64,000 nucleotides of DNA from Verrucomicrobiales bacterium (GTDB lineage Bacteria > Verrucomicrobiota > Verrucomicrobiia > Verrucomicrobiales > DEV007): assembly GCA_002698785.1 (NCBI GenBank), contig PAAG01000032.1:1-64000 (forward strand), given 5' to 3'. Both the position numbers and the translations under genes were made by a program. The notes beneath the pieces were generated by a model. It ran no database searches, was not told the origin of the DNA, and saw only the letters and a program-made list of their open reading frames with translations. Below are positions 17,907 through 27,252 of this stretch, piece after piece (position 1 is the stretch's first letter; each line of letters opens with the position of its first letter).

Positions 17907-18515
17907 TTATTTTGCCTTGTCACTTTGGACCGATTGTATCCGGTTGGAAAGAGATTGTAGGTCCCACTTAAATCGACTTGACCAGTTTATTGTGATCACG
18001 TCAGAAACATCGTCCAAAAGAATGACCTCAGAAGGAATATCGAGCGCTTCGAATTCGGCTTGATAGCTCACGAGCAAGCGTCGCTTTCCGGTAAACCAGT
18101 ATCGTTCAGGTGCCTTTAGCATCTCTCGGGCTCTATGGACGCCACATGCGAATACTTTGCGAAACGCCGAAATCTCGTGAAACGCTCTGCTACCAGTGCC
18201 ACCCGCCAGCACGTAATTTTTACCGTTTGCCACCTTGTCGTCACGACAGTCCTGGAGAATATCCAAAACGTCCTGTGCAGAGCCGGCGATTTCAAGGGCG
18301 CCCGTATCTGCATCGACGACATATCCGCCTTCGCCAACTGCGAGGCGCTGGTGATCACCGTCAACTAGATAGGCTTTCGAGTTGCCATGGATAACCCAGA
18401 AATCGCATTCTTCCGGCAGTTCCACTGAAGATGGATGGAACTCGTCACCGTCCTGAAGGATGCTCTTATTCCAGTGCTCAGCGACAATCGAGATCGCCTG
18501 TTTGCGAGTAATCAT
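17907..18515 (-). CDS. Protein with N-terminal Imm35/YrhB-like domain
   Basis: The first ~90 residues (FWVIHGNSKAYLVDGD ... GEGGYVVDADTGALEIAGSA) match the pattern of the immunity-protein-35/YrhB domain, in which a W-V-x-x-x-x-S-x-x-Y strand precedes G-x-x-x-x-x-V-D-x-x-T-G. That family is found as immunity proteins to polymorphic toxins and as orphan chaperone-like proteins. The C-terminal ~110 residues are unique and not recognised. No toxin gene is adjacent, so it is either an orphan immunity gene or a housekeeping relative. It sits upstream of the VOC gene in the same direction. Confidence 0.6.
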   Translation of the reverse strand: MITRKQAISIVAEHWNKSILQDGDEFHPSSVELPEECDFWVIHGNSKAYLVDGDHQRLAVGEGGYVVDADTGALEIAGSAQDVLDILQDCRDDKVANGKNYVLAGGTGSRAFHEISAFRKVFACGVHRAREMLKAPERYWFTGKRRLLVSYQAEFEALDIPSEVILLDDVSDVITINWSSRFKWDLQSLSNRIQSVQSDKAK

Positions 18516-18569
18516 ATGGCTCGTTACGAGGCCGGAGTCTACCGTCCTCGCCCGGTGACGTCGACTGGA

Positions 18570-18956
18570 TTATTTGAGTTCTAGGGCTCCGTTGGTTCGG
18601 TTTATTTTGATGGCGATTGGCTTATCCATTGCGGATCTTGAGGGCACGAAGGTGATCTCGTCTTCAAACCATTGCGGCGATTCATAGGCTTCACGTGCGT
18701 CAGAGAGCAGGTCTACTTCGTCAATCGTGATTTGTTCGTCGAGCGGCTTTCCGCTACGCGAGGAAATGGTTGCGAGAACATCGAATCCTTCAAACAGCCA
18801 GCTATTTCTTTTTGCGTGGATTTTGACAATTTTATTACCGTCTTCGCTTGAAGTATCGGAAATGTAGTGAGGTTTCTTATATGAATAGATAAACCACGAT
18901 CCGATAATCATGATGGGGAAAAGTAGAAGGAGGCATAGCCTGCAGCGAGTTCTCAT
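18570..18956 (-). CDS. Membrane-anchored hypothetical protein
   Basis: The 128-residue protein has a single N-terminal hydrophobic segment (~7-24) after an R-rich start, followed by a soluble domain of about 100 residues with beta-strand-like patterning (HAKRNSWLFEGFDVLATISS). No motif is recognised. It could be an anchored periplasmic protein or have a cleaved signal. Confidence 0.6.
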   Translation of the reverse strand: MRTRCRLCLLLLFPIMIIGSWFIYSYKKPHYISDTSSEDGNKIVKIHAKRNSWLFEGFDVLATISSRSGKPLDEQITIDEVDLLSDAREAYESPQWFEDEITFVPSRSAMDKPIAIKINRTNGALELK

Positions 18957-19084
18957 TGCCTGCGAATAAAGGCTATACGAAAGTGGTTTAGGAGTCTTTC
19001 AATTTTTGATGTCTGCTCCGTCAATTCAGATGATAGAATCAAAGTCTGCATTGCCGACGAATCGAGTTACGGGAACTGCGAAAC

Positions 19085-19513
19085 TCAGTGTCGCTTCTTC
19101 CATCCGCTAAGATCTTCTGGAAAGGAAAAGTCCGGGAACTGGCTCCAGTCGAAAAACCGTTCATCAACTTGATCATATCCGATAAATACGTGTGAGTCCG
19201 GGTCGGTGATCTGCGAATGTAAATCTTTCGCAGCATCGAAGGAAGAACTGTAGAAAGCGATTACTTCATTCCCAAGCTTTAGCAATACGCCTTCTTTTGT
19301 TGGGTGGGGCACTATCGATACCGTGCCAAAAGGCGTCTCAAGGGAGTAAGCCTCTCTTTGATGCTTCACTGGTTCGATGTCTCTCACTTGGCGAAATAAA
19401 TTCAACGGTTTTCTACCTCGGCAATATACCACATTAATTATCGAGTAGAGAGGGTTTGCGAAATTTGTACCCCTATTGCGGAGCAATCGCCTTCCGTGGG
19501 GCGGAAAACTCAA
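19085..19513 (-). CDS. Hypothetical cytoplasmic protein
   Basis: A 142-residue frame with credible coding character from about residue 45 onward (FGTVSIVPHPTKEGVLLK ... PDFSFPEDLSGWKKRH). The first ~40 residues are basic and less convincing, so the true start may be an internal non-ATG codon near 19398. No family is recognised. Confidence 0.5.
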   Translation of the reverse strand: MSFPPHGRRLLRNRGTNFANPLYSIINVVYCRGRKPLNLFRQVRDIEPVKHQREAYSLETPFGTVSIVPHPTKEGVLLKLGNEVIAFYSSSFDAAKDLHSQITDPDSHVFIGYDQVDERFFDWSQFPDFSFPEDLSGWKKRH

Positions 19514-19600
19514 CGTGGATGGTCTGGCTCACTTGACCATATCTTTCATCAACCCATGCAGTGCGGCAATGATGTCGGCTGTTCGGATGATAGACTACCT

Positions 19601-21985
19601 TCACTCCTCCTCCACCGTCCGATACAAAAACGCATCGGATGTCACCAGCGACTCGATCAGTGCCTTCATGCTTCCGTTGTTGTCGTGGTAAGCATGCCAG
19701 GCGGCCTGGAGAACTGGAGCGTCGTTAACGGTCTCGTTGCGACCGATCCAGTACCGGAAAGCATGACGAACGAATACCTGCTCGACTCGCTCGCTGGCGG
19801 CGAGCTTGCGGATCATTTCGTAGGGGCCTTTCACGGGACCATCGAGCTCCGGATCGCCGCTGAAAAAGATCTCACCGCGGGTGTTCACCGGCTTACCGTG
19901 CTCGGTCGTGCGATACAGACCGATGTGATTGAACTGCTCAAAGGGCAATCCGAGCGGGTCCATCTTCCGGTGACATCGCCAGCATTCCGCTTCCCGCGTT
20001 ACTCGCATACGATGGCGGAGCGTGTTGTTCGGCTCGTCGGGTAGCATCGCATCGACCGTTATAGGCACGTCAGGCGTGGCGTCGCCGAGTAAACGCTCGC
20101 GCACCCAGATGCCGCGGTGGATGGCGTGGTTGTCCATCGCATCGGTGTGAGATACGAGCCAACTCGGGTGAGTGAGAATGCCGAGGCGTTGACCTTTCGG
20201 TAGATGTGTCAGGACACGCTCGGATACCTTCGGGGAATTCTTCCGATAGCGAGCCACCTCTTCCGCGACACGCACGTGAACCGTCTCTCCGTTCGGAAGA
20301 ATCGTATGTCCCAGCTGTTGCGGGGTGGGGGGCTTACGCTTTTTCGGATCCTTGTCCGGCTTCGGCGGCTCCTTGAGATTTTCAAAAGTGGAATAGTAAA
20401 GCGTCTCCTTACCCGGATTCCACACCACGCGATCAGTTGTCAAAAGCTCACGCAGCACCTGCTTGTCTTCTTCCAGTATCAGCTCGACGAGACGGTCCGT
20501 ATTCGCCGTCATCTCATTCATCACTTCGGTGTAGTTCCGCTCACGGTATCCCGCTTTACGAAGAGCCCCGGTGTCCTTACAAATACGCCCCGCGCGATCG
20601 TAGTCGAAATACTCACGGAAAAACTGGAGAATGCGCGGTTTGCGAAAGGCGTCGTCGTCAAGGATGCGCTGCACCTCCCGCTCGACATCCTTACGCGTTT
20701 TCATTTTCCCGTCGAGCACCGCTTGTTTGAGTTCCTTGTCAGGAGGAAGGAAAGAAAAGGCCGCATTCACCGCGAGACCGAGTTCCCAGTCCTGCAGCAT
20801 CACGCGGCCATACTCATCGGGCTTTCCATAGTCGGCGAGCTCGGGGCGAAACAGTGCATCGGGATCGAGGAAAATCGGAACCAGCCCCAGGATCACACCA
20901 TCGTCTTTTCCTAGATTCTCGATCGAGTCGTTTGCGAGAGTCACATACTCATCCGTCTCGTCGTCGGTAGGAGGTCGCCCGGTGAGATTCTCAAAAAGAA
21001 AGACGACCGCCGCGCGAAGGTTTTCCTGCGAAACCGTTTCATCCTGCACCAGATCGTAGACAGGGGTGAGGGGACGCTTCGGGTCGGGACCATACTGCAG
21101 GCTCTGGACCGTCCCGCGTATGTCCATACCCTTGTATTTCGTCTGGAGCATCTGCTGCCGTTGCTTCGCATCAAATTGCCACGGCTCCGCAATCGGACCA
21201 TTCGCCATGAAGCGCACCACATCCTCCGCGAGCGCCGCGATCTGCGTCGCCTCGGCTCCGTTCACCGAATACATGATCGGGTAGTTCCGCAGCCCATGAT
21301 CGTTCGTAGTCGTCAGCACCGGGGGGAAACCGGTGATCGCAGCCGCATACGCCGCCGTTCCGCCGACCCACGCCTGCAGCCGATCGAGACCGTAGTAGAC
21401 CTTCACCTCGCCCTGTTCGTTCCACGGGATGCGGTCGCCCGCCGTCCGTTGTCCCGGCATCTCAGGATTATATTCCGGATCGATATTGATCAGCGCATTG
21501 AGCCGCACCAGATGCTCCTGTGGATGAATGCGCCAGATCCGTGCTGGGGTAGAAGCCGGCTCCAGATCCTTCGGGACCTCATCGCCGAAAAGCAGCTCGT
21601 GAGGGAGGTGATTCGCCTTCTTAGGTAGCTTGTGAGAGTAAAAGCCACCCACATCAGCCATCGCCACTTCCAGCTCACTCGTGATCCAGTTGGCCAGCTC
21701 CAGGCGCTCCATCGCCGTCGGCTGATTCTTCTTGTCCCGGGGCGGCATCTCCTTCAGTGATACCTGTTCCCACACACTCTTCCAGATCTCCGCATTCTCC
21801 GCTGTGACATCAAAAATGTCATCCAGTGCGACATCACCCTTCTCCGTATCGGCATCGTGACAATCGAGACAATACTTCACGAGAAAAGCATCGACGACAC
21901 TGTCAAAGGTCGGTCTTTCCTCGGCACGGGTGACAGTCGCGAACAGCATCGCGGTCAAACCGCACAATGTCGCGACCGTCTTCAT
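19601..21985 (-). CDS. PSCyt1/DUF1592-DUF1588-DUF1585-type cytochrome-like protein
   Basis: The 794-residue exported protein (signal ~1-21, cleavage after TRA) begins with a PSCyt1-like haem-binding segment YCLDCHD (~34-40, a CxxCH motif). The central region contains ARIWRIHPQEHLVRLNAL (DUF1587/DUF1595-like), FLFENLTGRPPTDDE and EVQRILDDDAFRKPRILQFFREYFDYD (DUF1592-like). A second CxxCH motif CWRCHRKMDPLGLPFEQF (~680) marks DUF1588, and the C-terminus with RYWIGRNETVNDAPVL to FLYRTVEEE is DUF1585. These families occur as partners of DUF1552 proteins in Planctomycetota and Verrucomicrobiota; the function is unestablished but periplasmic electron transfer in polymer breakdown is often suggested. 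The DUF1552 gene lies 21 bp upstream, in the same operon. Confidence 0.88.
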   Translation of the reverse strand: MKTVATLCGLTAMLFATVTRAEERPTFDSVVDAFLVKYCLDCHDADTEKGDVALDDIFDVTAENAEIWKSVWEQVSLKEMPPRDKKNQPTAMERLELANWITSELEVAMADVGGFYSHKLPKKANHLPHELLFGDEVPKDLEPASTPARIWRIHPQEHLVRLNALINIDPEYNPEMPGQRTAGDRIPWNEQGEVKVYYGLDRLQAWVGGTAAYAAAITGFPPVLTTTNDHGLRNYPIMYSVNGAEATQIAALAEDVVRFMANGPIAEPWQFDAKQRQQMLQTKYKGMDIRGTVQSLQYGPDPKRPLTPVYDLVQDETVSQENLRAAVVFLFENLTGRPPTDDETDEYVTLANDSIENLGKDDGVILGLVPIFLDPDALFRPELADYGKPDEYGRVMLQDWELGLAVNAAFSFLPPDKELKQAVLDGKMKTRKDVEREVQRILDDDAFRKPRILQFFREYFDYDRAGRICKDTGALRKAGYRERNYTEVMNEMTANTDRLVELILEEDKQVLRELLTTDRVVWNPGKETLYYSTFENLKEPPKPDKDPKKRKPPTPQQLGHTILPNGETVHVRVAEEVARYRKNSPKVSERVLTHLPKGQRLGILTHPSWLVSHTDAMDNHAIHRGIWVRERLLGDATPDVPITVDAMLPDEPNNTLRHRMRVTREAECWRCHRKMDPLGLPFEQFNHIGLYRTTEHGKPVNTRGEIFFSGDPELDGPVKGPYEMIRKLAASERVEQVFVRHAFRYWIGRNETVNDAPVLQAAWHAYHDNNGSMKALIESLVTSDAFLYRTVEEE

Positions 21986-22006
21986 ATCGAAAAGGGGAAA
22001 AGGAGA

Positions 22007-23347
22007 TCAGGCCAGCAGCTGTTCGATCGGGCCAACCCCGGAGTCGAACTTCGCGGCGAGCGATTCATCCATGTTAAAGCGGTCGCAAGGCGCACCGATC
22101 GCGTGCAGCAGAGTCGTGTAGAGAGCGTTCACCGGGCGCTTCCCGTCCAACTGAGTAAACTGACCCGTCTTCACCGCACCGCCACAGTTACCCAGTAGCA
22201 TGAACGGCCAGTTTTGACCCGCCGTGTGCTGCTTGTCCGCATTGTTACTCGTGTAAACGATCAACGTGTTATCCATCATCGTGCCGCCATCTTCTGGCAT
22301 CGACTCCAGTTGCTGGACCAGCTTCACCAGCATCTCGCTGTTGTATTGGCGAATCTTGATCCAGATATCGTTGTCCGGCTGATCCATGTGCCCGAGATTG
22401 TGACCCTGCTCCGTGACGCCGAGACCTTTCCAGGCACCAAAAATCTCACCACGACCTGATCCAATGGTGAGCGTGTTAGTGATGCCCGACTTCAGCGCCG
22501 CGATGCCGAGATCGAGAAGTGAATCATGCCAGTCCGTGTCGAACTCTGGCTTCGTGAACTTCTCACCAAACTCCGGCGCAAATCCCGCCAGGTGATCCGA
22601 AATATCCGAAAGCTGTTCCCGCAGATGATTGATATCGCGAAAGCCCTCCACATAGCTGCCATAGCGAGCCGCCTCCGCCGAGGGGAGAACACCGCCGCCC
22701 TGGCGCGCAATATTCTCCACCGCATTCAGCACATTCGAGCGCGCCTCATACCGGGCCCGCACCTCACCCTCCGAGATACTACCGAAAAGCATCTGGTAAA
22801 GGTCCACCGGGTTCGAGTGCATAAAGATCGGCTTACCAGCACCCGTCGCCGACAGCGTCGCCAGAGTAGGGCGCGACTTCATATTATCCAGCGAATCCAT
22901 CCCGATACAGAGATGAGGCAGCACCGTCTGCGGAAGGCGCTGGCTGATCACATGGTCGATCGTCTCCCCGCGTGGAGGAATCCCGATACCACCACGATAT
23001 CCACCGAGCGCGCCGAAATACGCACTGTGCGACGGGCTCGTGTGCTTTCCATGAATCCCGTTGATGATATGCAGCTTATCCTTCACCGCCTCCAGAGGGC
23101 GGATCGGCTCGGGTAGCTCGATACTGTCCAGAGACACATCCTCCTTCAGTCCCTTCGGAATCGCCGTCGCCGGATCGAAGCCCTGATTCTGCAGGAAGAA
23201 AATGATCCGCTTCGCCTTACCCGTCGCTGGCGCGATGGTCGGAGCCAGGCTACTGGCCGCCTGTCCGATACCCGGAAACAGCGAAGAGCCCATGGCTGCG
23301 CCAAAACCAGCCGTTACACTTTTGAGCAAACGTCTGCGATCAATCAT
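22007..23347 (-). CDS. DUF1552 protein, Tat-type signal
   Basis: I place the start at ATG 23347 because it yields [11 protein letters not shown], a twin-arginine-type signal; the in-frame ATG at 23374 adds only 9 residues. The ~446-residue product contains [46 protein letters not shown] and the C-terminal [23 protein letters not shown] and LLGNCGG, the pattern of DUF1552, a relative of the alkaline-phosphatase/sulfatase-like DUF1501 fold. It is the first gene of an operon with the DUF1592-type gene. Exported, function undetermined. Confidence 0.88.
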   Translation of the reverse strand: MIDRRRLLKSVTAGFGAAMGSSLFPGIGQAASSLAPTIAPATGKAKRIIFFLQNQGFDPATAIPKGLKEDVSLDSIELPEPIRPLEAVKDKLHIINGIHGKHTSPSHSAYFGALGGYRGGIGIPPRGETIDHVISQRLPQTVLPHLCIGMDSLDNMKSRPTLATLSATGAGKPIFMHSNPVDLYQMLFGSISEGEVRARYEARSNVLNAVENIARQGGGVLPSAEAARYGSYVEGFRDINHLREQLSDISDHLAGFAPEFGEKFTKPEFDTDWHDSLLDLGIAALKSGITNTLTIGSGRGEIFGAWKGLGVTEQGHNLGHMDQPDNDIWIKIRQYNSEMLVKLVQQLESMPEDGGTMMDNTLIVYTSNNADKQHTAGQNWPFMLLGNCGGAVKTGQFTQLDGKRPVNALYTTLLHAIGAPCDRFNMDESLAAKFDSGVGPIEQLLA

Positions 23348-23643
23348 AATCCAAGAGAGGTGAGAGGTTGCCATCGAGAACCCACCGTACAGGCGGGATC
23401 CCTTTTCTCACCTACAGTAAACACCGTAGACCGCCCTACATCTGCGGCGGGATCGCGGGACATCGAGCCATCCTTTTCTGTAACGAAAATCAGAGGTGGT
23501 TCAGGAATATCGAAGGGTTGGGATACGGTCGAACGCCGTCGTTCGCATTTTCATTACGGACATTCTTGCCCCGTTTTACGCCATTTCGCAGATGCGGTGG
23601 AAAGGCTCAGACTCTGAACTTCAACGCCCTTAAAATCCTTGTC
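23348..23643. other. Intergenic region with GC-rich repeated phrase
   Basis: This divergent gap between the DUF1552 and heparinase genes contains two related phrases, TACAGGCGGGATC (near 23388) and GCGGCGGGATCGCGGGACAT (near 23443). They look like fragments of a dispersed intergenic repeat. An open frame continues upstream of the lyase start through this region, but its composition is not protein-like and it lacks a signal peptide, so it is treated as non-coding. Promoters for both genes must lie here. Confidence 0.4.
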
Positions 23644-26457
23644 ATGTTACGTTTTGGTTTGGTCGCTTTGTTAGGTGTTTTCGTCGTCCCTGCCGGGGCG
23701 CTTGAGGTAACAGTTCACTCTGGCCTATGGAAAGAGTCGCCCGTCGAAAGCGTTAATCCCTCCGCCGAATCCTTTTCCATGGAATTCCGCGTCGACCCGG
23801 TCGCCACCGAAGGGGGAGATCTGCAGGTCATCGCCGGAGCCATGGTCGGCCTGAAAGAAAACGAATCCGTGCAGAGTGGGGAAGGCGGACAACTGCGTGT
23901 CGATTTTCGCGAAGGCGGAGACCGTGCCGCCTTTACCCTTTGGCATCGCAAGACCAACCTCACCTTGCAGCAGCCCGATCCCAGGCCGCCCGGCTGGATG
24001 GACAATCGCGACTATCAGCATCCGCACGTGTTGCCGTTTCGCGAGGGGAAAGGGCATTGGGCAAAACTCATTGTCTGGCCCGAGGGGGAGGGTTCACGCG
24101 TACGGCTCTTCGTCGATTTCGAGGATCGACCCGTCGAGGAGCATCTCCTACCCGAGCGGGTTCAGGCAGGAAAGATCACACTTTTCACCATGCGCGGCGG
24201 TAACGAACCCGATCTCTCACGAACCACTCGATTCTCTGAAGTGCAGTTTTCAGAGCTGACTCCCGAGGCTGCGCGACGGCTCCCTTCCATGGCCGAGTCG
24301 GTGCTTGGCGCGATCGACCTTTCGACCCTTGCGATGAGACCGATTGCTCAGGCGCTGGAAAAGGGACAGCAACAACAAGCCCTCGCTCTCTTTCTCCACC
24401 ACATGCGCAATCGGCAACAGCCGAAGGGACCAGCAATCGAAGAAGTCGCCGACGTCGTCCTGCATCCCGACTGGCAGACGATCGCCGACAACGCCCTCGT
24501 CGGGAAATATGGAAGCATCGGCTACTTCACTAGCTTCGTCGAAGCCTGGACCGATACGAAAGGGGAAAGCCACCCATGGGTGCTCCAGAATGATCCTCTG
24601 CAGGTGAACTGGGCTCGTTGCAACGGTCACCTCAATCGGCATTTCCATTGGGTATCCCTCGCCCGTGCCTGGCAGGAAAATCACGATCCGAAATATGCCC
24701 GGCGGTTCAGCGCCGAAGTCCACGACTGGGTCAGTCGCGAGCCATTCTTCTGGGCACAGTGTCCAACCGTTGGTGGGGCCAATCTCATGGACGGCACGAC
24801 CTTTCGCTGGGGATATATGAATACCAGCAACATCGGTCGCCGTCTCGAACTCACCTGGTGGCCCGCCTACGAGACATTTCGCCATTCACCCGACTTCACC
24901 GACGAGGCCCACGTCGCGATTCTTCTCGGCATGCTGCGACAGGCCCGCCTCATCATGAACCCCAGCAGCTTTGCCGCCCACGACGACGGTGGGGCGCACA
25001 CCACCCTGGCATTGCTACAGACAGCCCTCATGCTTCCCGAATTTTCTGAAAGTCTCGAGTGGAAAGCCACCGCCATGAAACGCTGGGACATCATTTTGGA
25101 AAAGCAGTTTCATCCCGATGGCAGTCACGTCAGTCTCAGCACGGGCTACAACTGGGCCTCGCTCGTCGCGCTGGAAAACTACTTGCGTCTCTACAAGCGA
25201 TTCGGCGCCGAGTTGCCCGAGTCCGCCCTTTCCACTTTGGAGAAAGCGGCCGAACATCCCATGCTGCTCACCGCACCCAGCCAGGCACAGGTCGATCTCA
25301 ACGACGGAGGCTGGAGCACTATCGAGGATCGATACCAGTCCCTCTTTGAGTGGTTCCCCGACCGCACCGATTTCCAATGGATGGCATCCAGAGGGGCGAA
25401 GGGGTCACCTCCAGAAGAAACCTCCGTTTACTTCCCTAACGCCGGCCACTACGTCATGCGAACAGGGTGGGGGGCAGAGGAGAAATACCTCTTCTTTGGG
25501 GCAGGTCCCTGGGGCGCCAGCCATGGGAAATTTGACGCCCTAAATATCTACGCCCAGCTCGGAAACCATCTCCTCATTCGCAATGCCGGGCGGGGCAGCT
25601 ACAGCGGCGTCGGCAATACCAAGCACGCAGGCCGCTCCCTTTCTTTCAACACGCTCTCGCCCGACTGGGCGCAGGAGAACAGCATTCCTCAATGGAAGCA
25701 CGACATGGCCGTAGGATTCAATCCGCCCGAACGGCGCTGGCTCGACAATGACCGCTTCAGCTATGGTGAAGGCGCCTTCACCTACGGTTGGTATAATCCT
25801 GACGAACACATACAGGGTAAATGGCTGCGACAGGTCATCTTCGTAAAAGGCAATGATCCACGACGCGATGGGTATTACCTCGTCATCGACACCGTCGAGC
25901 CCGCCGATGACAAAGAGCGCACCTGGCGTCATCCCTGGCAACTCGGACTGAACGCTTCTGACATAGCCATAAATGAAACCGATAAATCCGCGACCGCCAT
26001 CGCATCCGTCGCTGCCCTGCAGATCCTTCCCGTTGATCCCGTTGGGGATATTCAGGTGAAAATGATACAAGGGCAGGAGAGTCCCGAACTCCTCGGTTGG
26101 AGAATCTACGACACAACCGCCAGCCCTTGGCCCGTGCCGACCTACGAGTGGAAATCGAGCGGCACCTTCAGTCGCGCCTGGGTCATCCAGATGCAGGCCG
26201 ACCCATCCCAATGGCCTGTCACAAAAGTGGAAACATCGCCCTCCAAAACGCCCGGCGAGCTCCGATTTCAAGTCCATCTCAAAAGCGGACAGACAGATCA
26301 CGTCCTGCGGCGTTTTCCTGAAGAACCTCCCGCCGTCCTCTTCGGAAAGACATTCCCCGGAGACATCGCCATTCTTTCCGCGGACGCGAAAGGAAACACC
26401 GTCGCGAAATTGGTAATGGAAAACGGAACCACCTCCGTGGCCAGGAGACGGGAGTAG
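23644..26457 (+). CDS. Heparinase II/III-type polysaccharide lyase with LamG-like domain
   Basis: I start at ATG 23644, which gives a clear signal peptide (MLRFGLVALLGVFVVPAGA); the open frame extends 92 codons further upstream without such a signal. The ~937-residue enzyme has an N-terminal LamG-like sandwich (~20-205). An alpha/alpha barrel follows with NWARCNGHLNRHFHWVSLA and the typical heparinase II/III N-terminal helices, then a C-terminal beta-sandwich opening with YFPNAGHYVMRTGWGAEE and FFGAGPWGASHGKFDALNIY. The H of A-S-H-G-K is the position of the family's conserved His; families often have H-x-H here. It would depolymerise uronate-containing polysaccharides by elimination, extracellularly. 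A terminator-like hairpin follows at 26483-26510. Confidence 0.85.
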   Translation: MLRFGLVALLGVFVVPAGALEVTVHSGLWKESPVESVNPSAESFSMEFRVDPVATEGGDLQVIAGAMVGLKENESVQSGEGGQLRVDFREGGDRAAFTLWHRKTNLTLQQPDPRPPGWMDNRDYQHPHVLPFREGKGHWAKLIVWPEGEGSRVRLFVDFEDRPVEEHLLPERVQAGKITLFTMRGGNEPDLSRTTRFSEVQFSELTPEAARRLPSMAESVLGAIDLSTLAMRPIAQALEKGQQQQALALFLHHMRNRQQPKGPAIEEVADVVLHPDWQTIADNALVGKYGSIGYFTSFVEAWTDTKGESHPWVLQNDPLQVNWARCNGHLNRHFHWVSLARAWQENHDPKYARRFSAEVHDWVSREPFFWAQCPTVGGANLMDGTTFRWGYMNTSNIGRRLELTWWPAYETFRHSPDFTDEAHVAILLGMLRQARLIMNPSSFAAHDDGGAHTTLALLQTALMLPEFSESLEWKATAMKRWDIILEKQFHPDGSHVSLSTGYNWASLVALENYLRLYKRFGAELPESALSTLEKAAEHPMLLTAPSQAQVDLNDGGWSTIEDRYQSLFEWFPDRTDFQWMASRGAKGSPPEETSVYFPNAGHYVMRTGWGAEEKYLFFGAGPWGASHGKFDALNIYAQLGNHLLIRNAGRGSYSGVGNTKHAGRSLSFNTLSPDWAQENSIPQWKHDMAVGFNPPERRWLDNDRFSYGEGAFTYGWYNPDEHIQGKWLRQVIFVKGNDPRRDGYYLVIDTVEPADDKERTWRHPWQLGLNASDIAINETDKSATAIASVAALQILPVDPVGDIQVKMIQGQESPELLGWRIYDTTASPWPVPTYEWKSSGTFSRAWVIQMQADPSQWPVTKVETSPSKTPGELRFQVHLKSGQTDHVLRRFPEEPPAVLFGKTFPGDIAILSADAKGNTVAKLVMENGTTSVARRRE

Positions 26458-26474
26458 AGAACACAAGGTTTCGT

Positions 26475-26510
26475 AAACAAAACGAACCGGACCCATTCGG
26501 ATCCGGTTCG
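26475..26510 (-). terminator. Rho-independent terminator for the minus-strand CpxP/Spy-like gene
   Basis: Perfect 9-bp stem CGAACCGGA (26483-26491) / TCCGGTTCG (26502-26510) with a 10-nt loop, followed on the minus strand by a T-rich tract (TTTTGTTTA). It lies 46 bp beyond the stop at 26557. On the plus strand it could also slow transcription from the lyase gene, but no T-run follows there. Confidence 0.8.
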
Positions 26511-26556
26511 CATAGCCGGGCGCATCTCGCTTCGCGCCAATTGTCGGAGTGAGTAA

Positions 26557-27006
26557 TTACTTCGCTGCTTTCTTCTCTTCTTTTTTGAAGTCCTTCACAT
26601 CGCGAGAGCTGCCGACCATTTCGTCACGCTCCTTCAGATACTCTTCATATTTCTCCGTCTGCTCTGGGGTCAGGAGAGCGCGAATCTGCTCTTCTTCCTT
26701 CGCGAAGATCTTGGCGAGCTCCTCTTGAAGTGGTTCGATGGCTTTTTCCTGCTTTGCGATCGCCTCTACGTCGTTGTCGATCTTCGCACGACGGAGAGCA
26801 CGCTCTTCGCGGTGCAGGTCGCCACGCACAGGCCGGACTGCATCACGTGCTTCCTTCTGGATCTCCGCGACTTTCGCCGCTTGATCGATGTCCAGATCAA
26901 GAGTCGACTTCAAAGGAGCATCTGCGAAAGCAGCACTGGTAATGAGACAAAGGCCAGCAGCTACTGCGGCCAGGGTTGTTTTTACGAGGTTGGTTTTGTT
27001 CTTCAT
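26557..27006 (-). CDS. CpxP/Spy-like periplasmic LTxxQ-type protein
   Basis: The ATG at 27006 gives a standard signal peptide (MKNKTNLVKTTLAAVAAG...AFA), so the longer frame from 27240 is rejected. The mature ~120-residue protein is an all-helical, highly charged coiled-coil type with a repeat of LDLDIDQAAKVAEIQKEARD and the motif LTPEQTEKYEEYL near the C-terminus, resembling the LTxxQ motif of Spy/CpxP-like periplasmic chaperones. It ends in a Lys-rich tail (EEKKAAK). Periplasmic, probably stress related; a terminator follows at 26475. Confidence 0.75.
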   Translation of the reverse strand: MKNKTNLVKTTLAAVAAGLCLITSAAFADAPLKSTLDLDIDQAAKVAEIQKEARDAVRPVRGDLHREERALRRAKIDNDVEAIAKQEKAIEPLQEELAKIFAKEEEQIRALLTPEQTEKYEEYLKERDEMVGSSRDVKDFKKEEKKAAK

Positions 27007-27252
27007 TTCGGGGTGTTGGTTGTGGTTTGTTGCAAATAGTAAGCTTCGACGGTCGTGGCAGAAAACCTCGCCGTTCACCCTATTCTTGGGGAAGGGGAGA
27101 TCCTGGTTACAGAACCGTGAAATTTTTTTGACACAGTTCCAACTGGCAATGGCCGGGAATAGTCTTGACGGCGCATGCATGCTTATATGGAATCGGAACC
27201 AGGGTTTCCCTGTCGGAAGTTCTCTATACTGCAATCTCAATCATGTGACGTA

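Noticed and set aside
23368-23643. N-terminal extension of the heparinase-like lyase
   Set aside because: Composition is not protein-like, it overlaps the divergent DUF1552 start, and the ATG at 23644 opens a clear signal peptide.
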